64,000 bases of DNA, from the NCBI GenBank assembly GCA_013398295.1, contig VZSF01005686.1, positions 922,155-986,154 on the forward strand, read 5' to 3'. Below, piece by piece: positions 36,772-47,323 of this stretch (the first letter of the stretch is position 1; the number at the start of each line of letters is the position of its first letter). This DNA is from Chionis minor. Taxonomy: Eukaryota > Chordata > Aves > Charadriiformes > Chionididae. Made by a program: the position numbers and the translations under genes. The notes beneath the pieces were generated by a model, which made no database searches, had not been told where the DNA came from, and worked only from the letters and a program-made list of their open reading frames with translations.

Positions 36772-36787
36772 ACTAAAATATTTTAGT
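36772..36787. repeat. 16-bp perfect palindrome
   Basis: ACTAAAATATTTTAGT is its own reverse complement. Around it, AACACTAA (about 36,756) and TTAGTGTT (about 36,783) add further inverted pairing. Possibly a tiny relic of a palindromic DNA element, possibly chance in AT-rich DNA. Confidence 0.5.
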
Positions 36788-38472
36788 GTTAGGGACTTAC
36801 GGAGAACATATGCCTTTCACAGCACATGTTCTAAGGCACTTTTGGTGAAAAGTCAGGCAATCACATTCATGTTTAATTACAAAAATCAAGGCTTGGAAAT
36901 GAATTCCAGAATTGTTTCTTGCATCAAACTTGAAAATAAATAAAAGAACTGGGCAATAGAATCTAGTAATGTGACTGATACCACTAGAGCTAGTTGATGG
37001 GATTTGATCCAAAGCTCTATTCCAGAAGCAATGAGAAATGTTCATCTCTTTAGTTAGGAGCATGTATGGCTCGTGTGTCTGTTTACAGTCTCCCACTTTA
37101 CATTGTAGTAATGGCTTTAGACCTGAATAAGACAGTTGTATTGTAAGGCAATATACAGGTAAGTTGTGAGTGCTTCATTTGAAACCAGAAAACTCTCAAC
37201 AGGCAACCTTGCCAAACAGAAAGCAATAATCATTCTGCTCGATCTTCTGGAACTGCATGTGTCAGAAGGACAAGAGGTGGTCCTGTGCAAAATGTGGATT
37301 ATCAATACTGGACAATAAGCAGTGGGAGATACAAGGAAGGATAGTTGGTGGATAATGGTTGAATAGCAACAGTTCTTCATGATCATGAGACAGTGTCTGT
37401 TGTCAAAACAACCTGAGGTGGGAACTTTCACAAATAACATTGTTCTATTATTTGCCAGTAGATTATGGATTAACCTTCCCCTCTCATTATCTTAACTTCT
37501 AGGTTAATTTTTGCATTTGCTATTACCTGTTATTTATAAAACCAGAATTATTACTAAAGAATCAGGAATTATTACTTATCAAACATAAGCAGTTAATACC
37601 ATTTTTCTGCAATTTTTCAGGTGAGAGCTTGACATAGAGTTTCTATTTGATTGCCAGTAAATACAGCTAACTAAATAATCCTACCAGAACTATTTTACAA
37701 GCAACAGCCCCTGACAAAAGGTAGTATCAGTAAAAGCAAAATATTTGTATGGAACAGCATATTCTTGTTTTCTTTGGAGGAACATTGCAGTGCTTCTCAT
37801 TTCCTCTAATAGTGCAGCACAGTAATAGTAACTGGGACAGTATTACCAGTCTTGCATAGCAGTAGACACATGAAGATTGTCCATAATCAATTATCCTTGG
37901 TTTCGGTATTACAAACATGCTTTTTTCTTCTCTACAAAAATACGTGTCAAAGGATCACCTCAGTAATGACTGTTATTGGACCTGAGTGCTCCCTGATGTT
38001 AGCCAATAGTTCCTAAAGAAACTTAGTGTTAATATACTTACTAACTGGTTTTAGTGAATCTTGGAGTGTAAATTTAAAGTAAGCTATACTGGTCAGAAAT
38101 CCATGCAGCTGAATTTCTTTTAGCCCCAAGAGTTACTGAAGATAGGTACTACTAGCAATAAAACTATTTAACACTTCATCAAATAAACGATGTGTGACGC
38201 TGTATGCACAAATAACTATTTGTGACATTTTTGAAGAGGTATAAGGTAACAATATGGGTATTAACTCTGAACCCTAATGATGACTGACTGCAAATATAAA
38301 GGATTTTGTTCCTTTGAATTTTATCAGGAACAGTTCGTTACTTTTGGAAGTACAGATTCTTAGTACTAAGTCTAAGCAATACTTCTCTTGAGTTTTTTCT
38401 GCATTTGCATATTGACAATATTTCTTTAATACTAAATGAATGTTGAAATGCTCTTCTTTTACAAAGGAATAC

Positions 38473-38535
38473 TTTCTTTTGCATTTAAGATTTCTTTCTT
38501 TTGCATTTAAGATTTTTTCTTTTTTTTTTTTTTTT
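38473..38535 (+). repeat. 22-bp tandem duplication plus poly-T
   Basis: A 22-bp unit with core TTTTGCATTTAAGAT occurs twice head to tail (38,473-38,494 and 38,495-38,516), differing only in the last base, and runs into a poly-T tract ending near 38,535. It looks like a recent slippage or duplication event. Confidence 0.85.
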
Positions 38536-39072
38536 GGTAAGGCTAATACTACAATATACTGGAGTTTATGCTGCAACAAAATTTCAAAGCCTGATTTTTC
38601 CATCTCTTGAATTTTAAAATCATAAAACTATTATTTTTATATAGTTGTATTTCTACCATATTTGAAAAGAGCTGAAGAGAAGGTTCCTGTTTCAATCCTA
38701 AACATCAAAACACTTAATAGACTTCTAAAAAAAGTCTTTCAATTTTTCTTTCTAAGAGGTGAGAAAGCAGGAAAAGAGGAGAGAAAAAAACTTTGTATAC
38801 CAATGTAGTTGAGACCCATTCACGGGATCAGAGAGCAGCTGATTGAAATGTAGTTTCAAACTCCACTAGGGCTTAATTGTGAGAGACAGAATGATGCACC
38901 TGCTGAGGGTAAGGATGAATTTGGGGGGGCTTGCTCCTCTTATGTGGTAGAAACAGTTCTCAGACAAAAAGTTACTGCCAAAGAGGCTTTTCTGTGAAGA
39001 ACTGATTATATAAAATACTCAGTTATATTGTAGAACTGATAATATATAATACAGCAACACACTAATTGTCAT

Positions 39073-39110
39073 AATTAAAATTAAAGTTAAATTAAAATTA
39101 AAATTAAAAT
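39073..39110 (+). repeat. ATTAAA-type microsatellite
   Basis: Repeated 6-bp units of TTAAAA with one variant, about 38 bp in total. Confidence 0.85.
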
Positions 39111-39501
39111 CACACTCTGGATGAAAACAGTGGAACATTTCTGAATGTGAAAATTGAATGCACTAGTTTGGTTAATAATTACAGATGTCATTGTCGGCCA
39201 ATGAATACCGTATGCTCTGTAACTCCTATACAGCTCGTCGTGTCTTCCCAGGCTTGGAGGACATGGGGTTCTGCTAAAAGTATAGGTCATGAAAGTGATA
39301 GATAAAATGCAAGGGGAATGCAGCAAAGGGAAGGAGACAGAATTAAGAAAACAAATGGAAGAGTGGAGCAGTGGGAAAATAAGAAGAACCAAGAAACAAG
39401 AAAGTGGGGGGGTACTCCAACAGACCTATTCTATAAGAAACGCAAGGCAAAACCTTTAAAGTGAAATTTTACACTTCAGAAGCTTGCTTTCTTCCCTCCC
39501 T

Positions 39502-39528
39502 NNNNNNNNNNNNNNNNNNNNNNNNNNN
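39502..39528. other. Assembly gap (27 N)
   Basis: Twenty-seven undetermined bases follow a CT-rich run (CTTCCCTCCCT). This is a typical short gap in a draft assembly. The true length and content are unknown. Confidence 0.99.
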
Positions 39529-40906
39529 TAGACTGAATCAGTATCAAGTACGTTAGCTTCATTTGCTTTTCTCTAAGCAGTACACTTCATTCACTGCAAA
39601 GAACCTGACAGTTTTAAAAGCTTCCAGTAAATTATTAGAAGCAACATACGGATACAGATGCTGATTTTGCTATAATTAAAAAAAAAAATATATATATATA
39701 ATGGTAATGTAGATCTTAATAGATATTCTTTGAAAAGATGGTGCCAGGCTACTTACAGAGCAAATAGAAGCGTTTTTCTCTGATGATGTACCATAACTTA
39801 TACAGATTTTGCTTCTTCTTCACAATATATTAATAAAGTACAGTGCCAAAAAATGACTAGTATGTTTGGAAGGACAGAGGAGACTACCAAGCTGGGTTTG
39901 GCCGTTGCCTAGGCCATTGTCCTTCTCAAGCAACTGTGCAATGTTTCTTTAGTCCAGAAGGGTACTCTGACAGTCTACATTACGCACCATGAGACACAAG
40001 AATGCTCAATGTATCTTTTGAGCTTGTGTAAGATCTAATATATATAAAACCAAAAGATGCTATGAGCAATTAAAGAAAAGAAGAAAAGATCAAAAGGTCA
40101 CAACCATCTGTGTCTTAAGTCTCTGCAACCATCAGGAATTTCTTAAGTAAATGCCCAGTTTATTTTGTGAATTGGACCACACCTCTTGTTTCAGGGAAAG
40201 GCACAGAAATTACTTCTTGTCAATGACAGCCCAAACTAAGGGAAATTTGTGCGCAAATCTCGTGAGTGGTTTAACCTGAGCATATGGCTAAGACATCCAT
40301 GAAATTATGAATAGGAACATCAGCACACTATTTATATGTTTTTCTTTACACGCAGACACACAAGTAAACAAGAATTCTGCTAAGTGATAAACGAATAAAT
40401 AAGGAGGAATTTTGCATGAAGTGAAAAAAGACACAAAATAAAACGTTGGCAAAAATAAGACATCATAAATAAACTGTGATTTTATATTTGACAATTGTAG
40501 CTAAATTTTTATTATTTATGGTAATACTTCAAAGAGCACTAGCAGACACACTGCCAATGTTTGAAAACCATAATGACCTACTAAACTATAGGTCTGCTGG
40601 CCTGACATTTATCCTGAGAAAAATAATTGCTGAACTTCTAATATGGGAGGCAAATATATAAAAAAACCCAAAACAAAACAAAACCGAACCACCAACAATT
40701 TAAATGGAGTGATATCATTAACACCAATCAACACAGGTTTAGAGTTAATAGAGTCTGCCAAGCTAGCCTGTTACCTGCATTTGGTGATTTTGGATGTTCA
40801 GTTGATAAAGGTAAGAGTGTTACATAATCTGTTTAGTTTTTGTGTGAAGTATTTGTCTTGTTAGCACATGGGGTCTTTTAATTAAGAGATAAGAAAGAAA
40901 GGGAAT
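39529..40906. other. Non-coding stretch, no gene seen
   Basis: Includes an A run leading into a short TA repeat (about 39,679-39,700) and an A/C-rich tract (about 40,660-40,697). No exon recognised. Confidence 0.55.
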
Positions 40907-41476
40907 TGTACAGGGTTTGGCTGAAATGCGGGTAATTTTCATCATAGCAGCCCATATGGTGGTGTGTTTTAGATTTGTGACCAAAACAGTACTGATAACA
41001 CGGGGATGTTTTAGCTGTTGCTGAGCAGGGCTTACACTGCATCAAGGCATTTTCTGTCTCTCACGCTGCCCCACCAGTGAGTAGGCTGGGAGTGCACAAG
41101 AAGTTGGAAGGGGACACAGCTGGGACAGCTGATCCCAACTGACCAAAGAGATACTCCATACCATATGACATCACACTCAGCAATAAAAGCTAGGGAAAGA
41201 AGGAAGAAAGGGGGCATGTTTGGAGTTAGGTCGTTTTATCTTCCCAAGTAACGATTATGCTTGATGGAGCCCTGCTTTCCTGAGAATGGCTGAACACCTG
41301 CCTGGCGATGGGAAATAGCGAATGAATTCCTTGTTTTGCTTTGCTTGCATGCTCAGCTTTGCTTCACTTACTAAACCATCTTTATCTCGCTCCATGAATT
41401 TTCTTGCTTTTCCCCTTCCAGTTCTCTTCCCCATCCCACCGGGTGGGAGTAAGCAAGTGGCTGTGTGTGGGCTTAG
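40907..41476 (+). mobile_element. LTR of an avian endogenous retrovirus, 3' end missing
   Basis: The start TGTACAGGGTTTGG and the body match an abundant avian LTR family that I recognise, probably ERVL- or ERVK-like. Landmarks include TGAGCAGGGCTTACAC (about 41,021), CCAGTGAGTAGGCTGGG (about 41,075), the segment leading to a TATA-position word AATAAAAG (41,182-41,189), TGGAGCCCTGCTTTCC (about 41,265) and CCCATCCCACCGG (about 41,430). The family normally ends about 25-30 bp after the GGGCTTAG seen at 41,469-41,476, in a TTAAACCACGACA-like terminus. Here unrelated AT-rich sequence follows, so the extreme 3' end has been lost. No internal retroviral sequence adjoins it. The family name should be checked in a repeat library. 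Confidence 0.85.
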
Positions 41477-43388
41477 CACGTATATAACATGATATACATT
41501 AAATGTAACGAAAAGCACTTAGAAAGTGAGTTTAAGTAATTATTTTAATTAATAAATCACCATCATCCAAACACAGTGTTACCAGTACTCATCAACCACT
41601 GATTCTGTTGCAGACCACTTGAAATAGTTCTCTCCAAGACAGTGTCTGGGGATGGTGAGAGAGATGGATCTCTTCAAGGGTTCATTATAAAAAGGGCTAT
41701 ATGAATGGGACGGAATCTGGTCCTGGTGCTGTCCTTATTCCTCCAAGCGTATCAGTGGATTTACAAGTGGTTTTACACTCTCAAGTACTTGTGTTTGTCC
41801 TCAGGTTACACTCAGGGCATTCAGCACATACTACAAAGTGTTTCATGGCATAAAATCACCATTCTCACTGGCTGCAAAAAGACTCACCGGTCCTCACATT
41901 ACATCATATGCTTGACCTGAGTCAAGACCTTGACTTTTTCTCTGAGTAGTAGTAGTGGTTATGCCTTGAGGTCAGAGGGATACCACAGACTGTGAAGGTA
42001 CCCCATCTGCTGTACAAAGGGCTAGATTTAAACAATCTTGGCATTAGTCAGTCCATAAAACTTGGCTTGGGGAACAGAGATCTGCCCTTGTCCACCTCAT
42101 CTGTAGATATGGTCTTGGATTTTTGCACCCATTTATTTCACCTTATTATTACAATATGGAATAAAACATGAATGATAAAGACTGGAAGATATTAAATAAT
42201 GGAAGTACTGATATTTTGCTAGAAAGTTACACAGATGCTTCTAAACTAGATAAAAGCAAACAAACTTGTGTTTTAGGATGTCCAAACATGTTGTCACACA
42301 CTGAATAAATTGGAAGATAAGAAATTATATTCCAGGGCTATGTGAGTGGGAAAAACAAATTCAGAATTCGGTTATCAGGGGGTTCATTGTCTGTATGTAG
42401 ACTTCTATTAAGACACTTGAACTGAAAGAACTCATGGAAATATTGCATGTACAAGCAGGGCAATACTGAGTTGGTATTGGAACAGCACTCTACATTCAGC
42501 AATGGTTGAGTAGCTAGTACTGTGCAGTCTCTTCCTAGTGTCCACATTTCAGAGGACAGATGATCACAGTGGCCACTTCTTGCTTTAAAAAAAATGACAT
42601 GTTCTAAAATATGGTAAAAGTAAAGAGATCTTAGTAATATTCTGTAAGTGAAATCAGCAGGGCACTTGGTTGTTAGAAAATTAGAAATGGGTGGGAATGG
42701 CTGAATTTTGTGTGCAATCTCTGTTATTAATGGTATAGCAAAAATTAAGACACATTAGAAGGGTTTCTATTGCAACATATATTTTATTCCTGAATGGCGA
42801 GTTACTTTTGAGTCATACATCTAAATTAATCTATTATATATTTTCCCTCCTACGTGGTCAGAAATTTTTCCCAAATCATTGGCCAAGTAGGTGCTTTCTA
42901 AGACAGTTTCTCATTACTTTCTCATCTAAGCCAGACCAACTTAAGGCCAGGGTAGATTTATTGTACTGTAGGGGATGGAATAGGTGAATTAATGGACACT
43001 CCACACCATTAATTTCTGTGGGGAAAGTCCAAAATTTATTCATAAGGTCATCTAAATTAGAGCTCTTCCCATTAAACTCACTTGGAATCTTTTTTAGTTG
43101 CTCTCATTCTGCTGATGTATAAAGGACTGTAAATTGGTGCAATCTTTATTCCAGGAGGCAAGAAGAAGGTGTAACTTAAAAGTAAGTTGGGAGCCTATTT
43201 GATCTGTATTTTCTTCAGGGTCCTTGGCATGCAAACTCATAAAAATCAGCTTTCTTCTGTCCACTTTAAAGGAAATTCACAACTGTGTACCTGTATAAAA
43301 AAATGCTCATATGTAAAATAAACTCAGTTTTTTGGCACAAGGCTTAAACTAGCATAACTTTCCAACTTATCACGTATAAGTAATTTCA
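41477..43388. other. Non-coding stretch, no gene seen
   Basis: No exon or repeat family recognised. Only short frames are present. Confidence 0.55.
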
Positions 43389-43460
43389 TAGGTTCGTACC
43401 TTCTAAAGCTAGAAAAGATCATCTTAATTGTCTTGTTAGACTTAACACAGGCCATGGGAC
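43389..43460 (-). mobile_element. Ancient CR1/L3-like relic, part 1 (split by an LTR)
   Basis: In + orientation it runs from CATAGGTTCGTACC through AAAGATCATC to ACACAGGCCATGGGAC. This follows the reverse complement of an old amniote CR1 3' UTR that I recall as a CATAG...GACCAT...ATCATC...ACACAGGCCATAG pattern. It stops exactly where the LTR at 43,461 begins, and a likely continuation resumes after it. Confidence 0.55.
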
Positions 43461-44208
43461 TGTTGTGGTTTAGGCTGGATTGACCCCTGAAGCGCACAAC
43501 AGATCCTGTCCCCCACCTCTCTCTCCAAGGAGAGGAGGGAGAGAGAGAAAGAGACTTATGAGTTTAAAAGAAAACTAAACTAAACTTCCTTAATAAAAAT
43601 ATTAATAAAATAATAAAATAATGATATATATACAATATATACAAAACCGTATCAAGCTCACAGGATGACGATCACATCACCAACAGGCACAGGGAAGGTC
43701 CCAGACTGGACTTAAAAATGGATGGGAACTGGATTCCAGATCTGGATTCAGGAATGCACAGATTGGGGTCAAAGGCAGAGGGACAGAATCCTCCTTCGAT
43801 GCCAGCCATTGAATTGACACGGCTGACACTTTTGATCCCTCAGATTTTATACTGAGCATGATGCAAATAGGATTGAATACTACATTGGTCAGTTTTGGGT
43901 CAGCTGCCCTGTCTGCTCCTCCATGCAGGTGCGACCACTCCACGCTTTTCCACTTCCAACCCTCCAGTGGGGCAAATAACAAAGTAGTCTGGCCTTGGCT
44001 CTTACAGCAAGAAGTATAAGCAAGAGCCTCTCTGCATACCATTCCTTGGCATAAATTACAAATAATCAGGTCTTATCACTCTGAGAACAAAAACTGTCTC
44101 CGCAATATGCTGTTAATTTTCAGAGCATTTAGTTAGTTAGAAGAGGCTTAGCTCAAAAGTAAAATTACTGAACAGAAAATCAGTGCAGTTTTACCGCAAA
44201 CCAGGACA
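43461..44208 (-). mobile_element. Solo LTR of an avian endogenous retrovirus, full length, minus strand
   Basis: In minus orientation it begins TGTCCTGGTTTGC (ending at 44,208) and ends CCTAAACCACAACA (at 43,461), so both TG...CA termini are intact. It is the same family as the + strand copy at 22,404-23,149 and differs in length by only 2 bp. Unlike that copy, its TATA box is preserved (TATAAAAT on the minus strand, 43,844-43,851). An octamer ATGCAAAT lies just upstream (43,861). The AT-rich and GA/CT-rich blocks sit at the opposite end, as expected. No internal region is attached. No exact target-site duplication was found. The 121-codon frame inside is not a gene. Confidence 0.9.
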
Positions 44209-44265
44209 GATACTCTTTGAAGTAATTTTTGATTCAGCTGTAATAGCTACAACTGAAGGAATAAA
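44209..44265 (-). mobile_element. Ancient CR1/L3-like relic, part 2
   Basis: The words TTTGAAGTAATTTTTGATTC and AGCTGTAATAG are the plausible continuation of the relic that stops at 43,460, matching the ...GAATTAATTCCTG...GAACTAGAG pattern of the same old repeat. The match is weak, and the claim leans mainly on position. Confidence 0.4.
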
Positions 44266-45600
44266 GTGACAGTCTTTTCTTATGATTTCCAGCCCCTTGC
44301 ACATTTTCACAATAAAAATGCAAAGTCCAAAATTAAACTCTCTGACAATACAACTTTCTTCCCTTAGCTAGCTTTCCTGAGTTTGCAAGTGTCTATAAAC
44401 TATGTGCTGAAAAGTACATAACTGGAACATAGATTTTAAGAGAAAAATATACAACTATATTTTAAAATTTCCACTGAGGGAAAAAAGTATCCAATGTAAA
44501 GCCTGGGAAAAATTAATAATTAAACCGGTACTGATTTCCATAACACCAACAGAACCTAAGGACAAGTCAGTAAGACAAGATGTAAGAGAATTTGATGTAT
44601 CTTCACATGCCTTTTTAGAGCTTGACTTATAATTGGCAAATACTGCCTCTTGAATTTCTCTGGAGAAAGATGCAAAACAGCTATTCTTATGCTGGAGGAT
44701 TTTTTCTTTTTTTCAGTTCATGGTCAAAAACAATTCTGGGATGAATTAGAGGAAAGTTAGTGGAATAGTAAAAGGGTATACTTTGCTTTCTACTGTTCTT
44801 TTGCATTGGTCTGGGTATGAATCTTATCCACTGACTGCATATATCACTGTGTTTGATTGGAGTATAATTATTTTTTTTTTGACAGAATTGCAAGTGTTCT
44901 GGGAACTCTGTTTTCTTTAAAACCAAAGCAAAAGCAGAAGCGCTGGGATCATGTTCAAATCTCCAACCAGAGCAGTTAGCACTGAAAAGCATGACCTGTA
45001 GTCCAGACTTTGGAATGGGGGATTTTATGTTTGTTTGTTGCAAAAGTGGCCTATTCTGATGCTACATCTTGACAGCAATTGTTTAAGATGGACAAAGGGC
45101 ACAGAGCATCTGTTCTTTGTAAAACACAGTAACTACAATAGAGAATGACTTTGGGGACAGGGTGAGAAGCAAAGTAATGTCCCCTCACTGCAGAGACAGT
45201 GGAAGATGGGACCTTGCTTCAGAATAGGTATTCAATAGGATAATACTGAAATTACTTATGGAAAAGACTACAGAATATGGCTATGAACCAGGCAAAATAC
45301 AGACGCAAAACAAATGCAAAACCATGCTGCTAGCAGGGAATCAGACCTGCAGCGTGTTTGCCTAGTAAATAAGAAAACATTATGAAAATAGATGTGTTCT
45401 AGAGAAAGTTCACAGTTTTCTTTCTCATTGTAGCTACCACAGGGTATAGTTAGATATATGATAAGAAAAAAAGAGATGGTCTATGTGGTCAAACTATTTG
45501 TTTGGATTTCCCACTTGATTAGTATAGGTGTGATGATTGTAATTTGAGTAAATCTCAAATGAACAAAAGGTTTAGTGAAACAGGGGTAAATACAGCATAC
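44266..45600. other. Non-coding stretch, no gene seen
   Basis: A 118-codon minus-strand frame (44,687-45,043) has no recognisable similarity. Otherwise nothing stands out. Confidence 0.55.
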
Positions 45601-45603
45601 TAC

Positions 45604-45840
45604 AGACTTGACTTTCTGGCTTGATCTCAGTCCTGCCTCATCACTCTAGACCCAGAAATTGCTGGGCTATGTCTGACACTGTTTGCTGTCTCCAGACGTG
45701 ATCCTGACCCTGGCTTGCTGATGACTTCCCAGCTTGACCTTGGGTTTTCCCCATCGTTGCAGATTTGTCTGGGTATCTGGACTCTTGGTTGATCCTGGTT
45801 ATCACTACCAGATCTGTTCTGCTGGTCTAAAACCAGACAT
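45604..45840 (+). repeat. Degenerate CTGGCTTGA-type repeat
   Basis: Related words recur: CTTGACTTTCTGGCTTGATC (about 45,607), GATCCTGACCCTGGCTTG (about 45,700), CAGCTTGACCTTGGG (about 45,730) and GGTTGATCCTGG (about 45,787). The spacing is irregular. This suggests an old, decayed tandem or low-copy repeat. I do not know its family. Confidence 0.4.
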
Positions 45841-45943
45841 TTCCAATTTTGGAGAGTATGGGTTTGATAAGAACAAAAAGATTTTGAGAAGTCTACAGCA
45901 CTTATAACCTGCCTGCAAATCTTTCAAGATCAGAAATCTCTCA

Positions 45944-46475
45944 CCAGTACAGGTTAGGGTCTGACCTGCTGGAAAGCAGTTCTGTGGAAAGGGACCTGGG
46001 AGTCCTGGTGGACATCAGGATGACCATGAGCCAGCAGTGTGCCCTTGTGGCCAAGAAGGCCAATTGCATCCTGGGCCGTATCAAGAAGAGTGTGGCAAGC
46101 AGGCCGATGGGGTTTATCCTCACCCTCTGCTCTGCTCTTGTGAGACCCCACCTGGAATACTGTGTCCAGCTCTGGGGCCCCCAACATAAGAAGGACATGG
46201 ACCTGTTGGAGAGGGTCCAGAGGAGGGCCACGAAGATGATCAGAGGGCTGGAGCACCTCTGCTCTGAGGACAGGCTGAGAGAGTTGGGGTTGTTTAGCCT
46301 GGAGAAGAGAAGGCTCAGGGGAGACCTCATAGCAGCCTTACTGTATCTGAAAGGGGCCTACATGAAAGCTGGAGAGGGACTTTTTACAAGGACATGTAGT
46401 GATAGGACAAGGGGTAATGGTTTTAAACTGGAAGAGGGGGGATTTAGAATAGATGTCAGGAAGAAAGGAGGGTCA
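45944..46475 (+). mobile_element. CR1 LINE internal fragment, both ends missing
   Basis: On the + strand this encodes the region just after the CR1 reverse-transcriptase core. Landmarks include [62 protein letters not shown] and SDRTRGNG. The frame stays open for about 160 CR1-derived codons. The 3' part of ORF2, the 3' UTR and the octamer tail are absent: recognisable CR1 ends near 46,475 after the RIDVRKK-type region, and unrelated sequence follows. Loss of the 3' end is unusual for a LINE, which normally truncates at the 5' end, so a later deletion is likely. The sequence differs from the copies at 26 and 56 kb ([10 protein letters not shown] rather than [10 protein letters not shown]), pointing to a different CR1 subfamily. 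It is not a host gene. Confidence 0.92.
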
Positions 46476-47300
46476 TGCATGAGCTGTTTCTCCTTTATGG
46501 TCAAGCACAGTATTAACAGCTGGAGGAATTCAACCTTGTGTACGCTTGAATGAGCCCATGCGCAATACAAATGAGTGATCAATGGGTTCAGCATGCTGCA
46601 AAAGAGCAATAGGACTGAAAAGCAGTATGTACTAGTAAACACTGTAACTTCTCAATAGTCTTCTATGGAAAGCCTCGTTACCACCACGAAATATTACCAC
46701 CATGAAATATTGCAAAAAAGCACAGAAAAGTTAAACGGCTTTAATACCTGTTTTCACTATTCCTGCTGAACCAGCTTTTAGAGAAAGAATATGCAACACA
46801 TAGTAAAGCACTTTGAAATGAGACAGGGGAGAGCTTGTGAGAGCTCTGGCAAAGGGCTGTTGCATTTGCTAGTAAAAAAAAGGCCAGATTACACTTCTAA
46901 AACTACTGTTCCAAGGACTCCTGGCCAAGGGGGTAGGCTGACCTCTATGCTGCTATAGATAGCTCTTCACAGGTAAGGTTGCTCAGTATATATCTAAGTG
47001 CTTTAGAGAAAGAGAGGGAAAATAAAGTGACATCAGAGCTTAACCTAAAATGTTAAAGACTACCCAGAAGAAACCGTTTTAAGAGAGAAATTGATATCAT
47101 GCCTGTTTCTTTTAATATTGGCATGAATTTGCTTTGGATTTTTTGAGGGGGTATGGAGGGAAAATCTTGTTAATCTTTTTTGTTGGCTTGGTTTCCCACT
47201 CTAGAAGACCACCTTAACAAACAGAATATAGCTATAAAATGTCTTGCAGTTGTACTCACAATTTTTGTAGGCATTCTAGTGAAAACTTGCTGCTAGAAAT

Positions 47301-47323
47301 ATATTTACTCACATAGTAAATAT
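47301..47323. repeat. Perfect 9-bp inverted repeat
   Basis: ATATTTACT and AGTAAATAT flank a 5-base loop. AT-only hairpins of this size are common in AT-rich DNA. Confidence 0.5.

Larger units (their letters stand above)
35761..39501. other. Non-coding stretch, no gene seen
   Basis: AT-rich with short frames only. It includes a 16-bp perfect palindrome at 36,772-36,787, a 22-bp tandem duplication at 38,473-38,516 followed by poly-T, and a TTAAAA-type repeat at 39,073-39,110. Confidence 0.55.

Noticed and set aside
41032..41518. Minus-strand frames of 61 and 87 codons
   Set aside because: They lie antisense in or beside the LTR at 40,907-41,476.
45984..46553. 189-codon + frame that could be taken for a gene
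   Set aside because: It is the C-terminal region of CR1 ORF2, a LINE relic rather than a host gene. The last part is non-CR1 flank.
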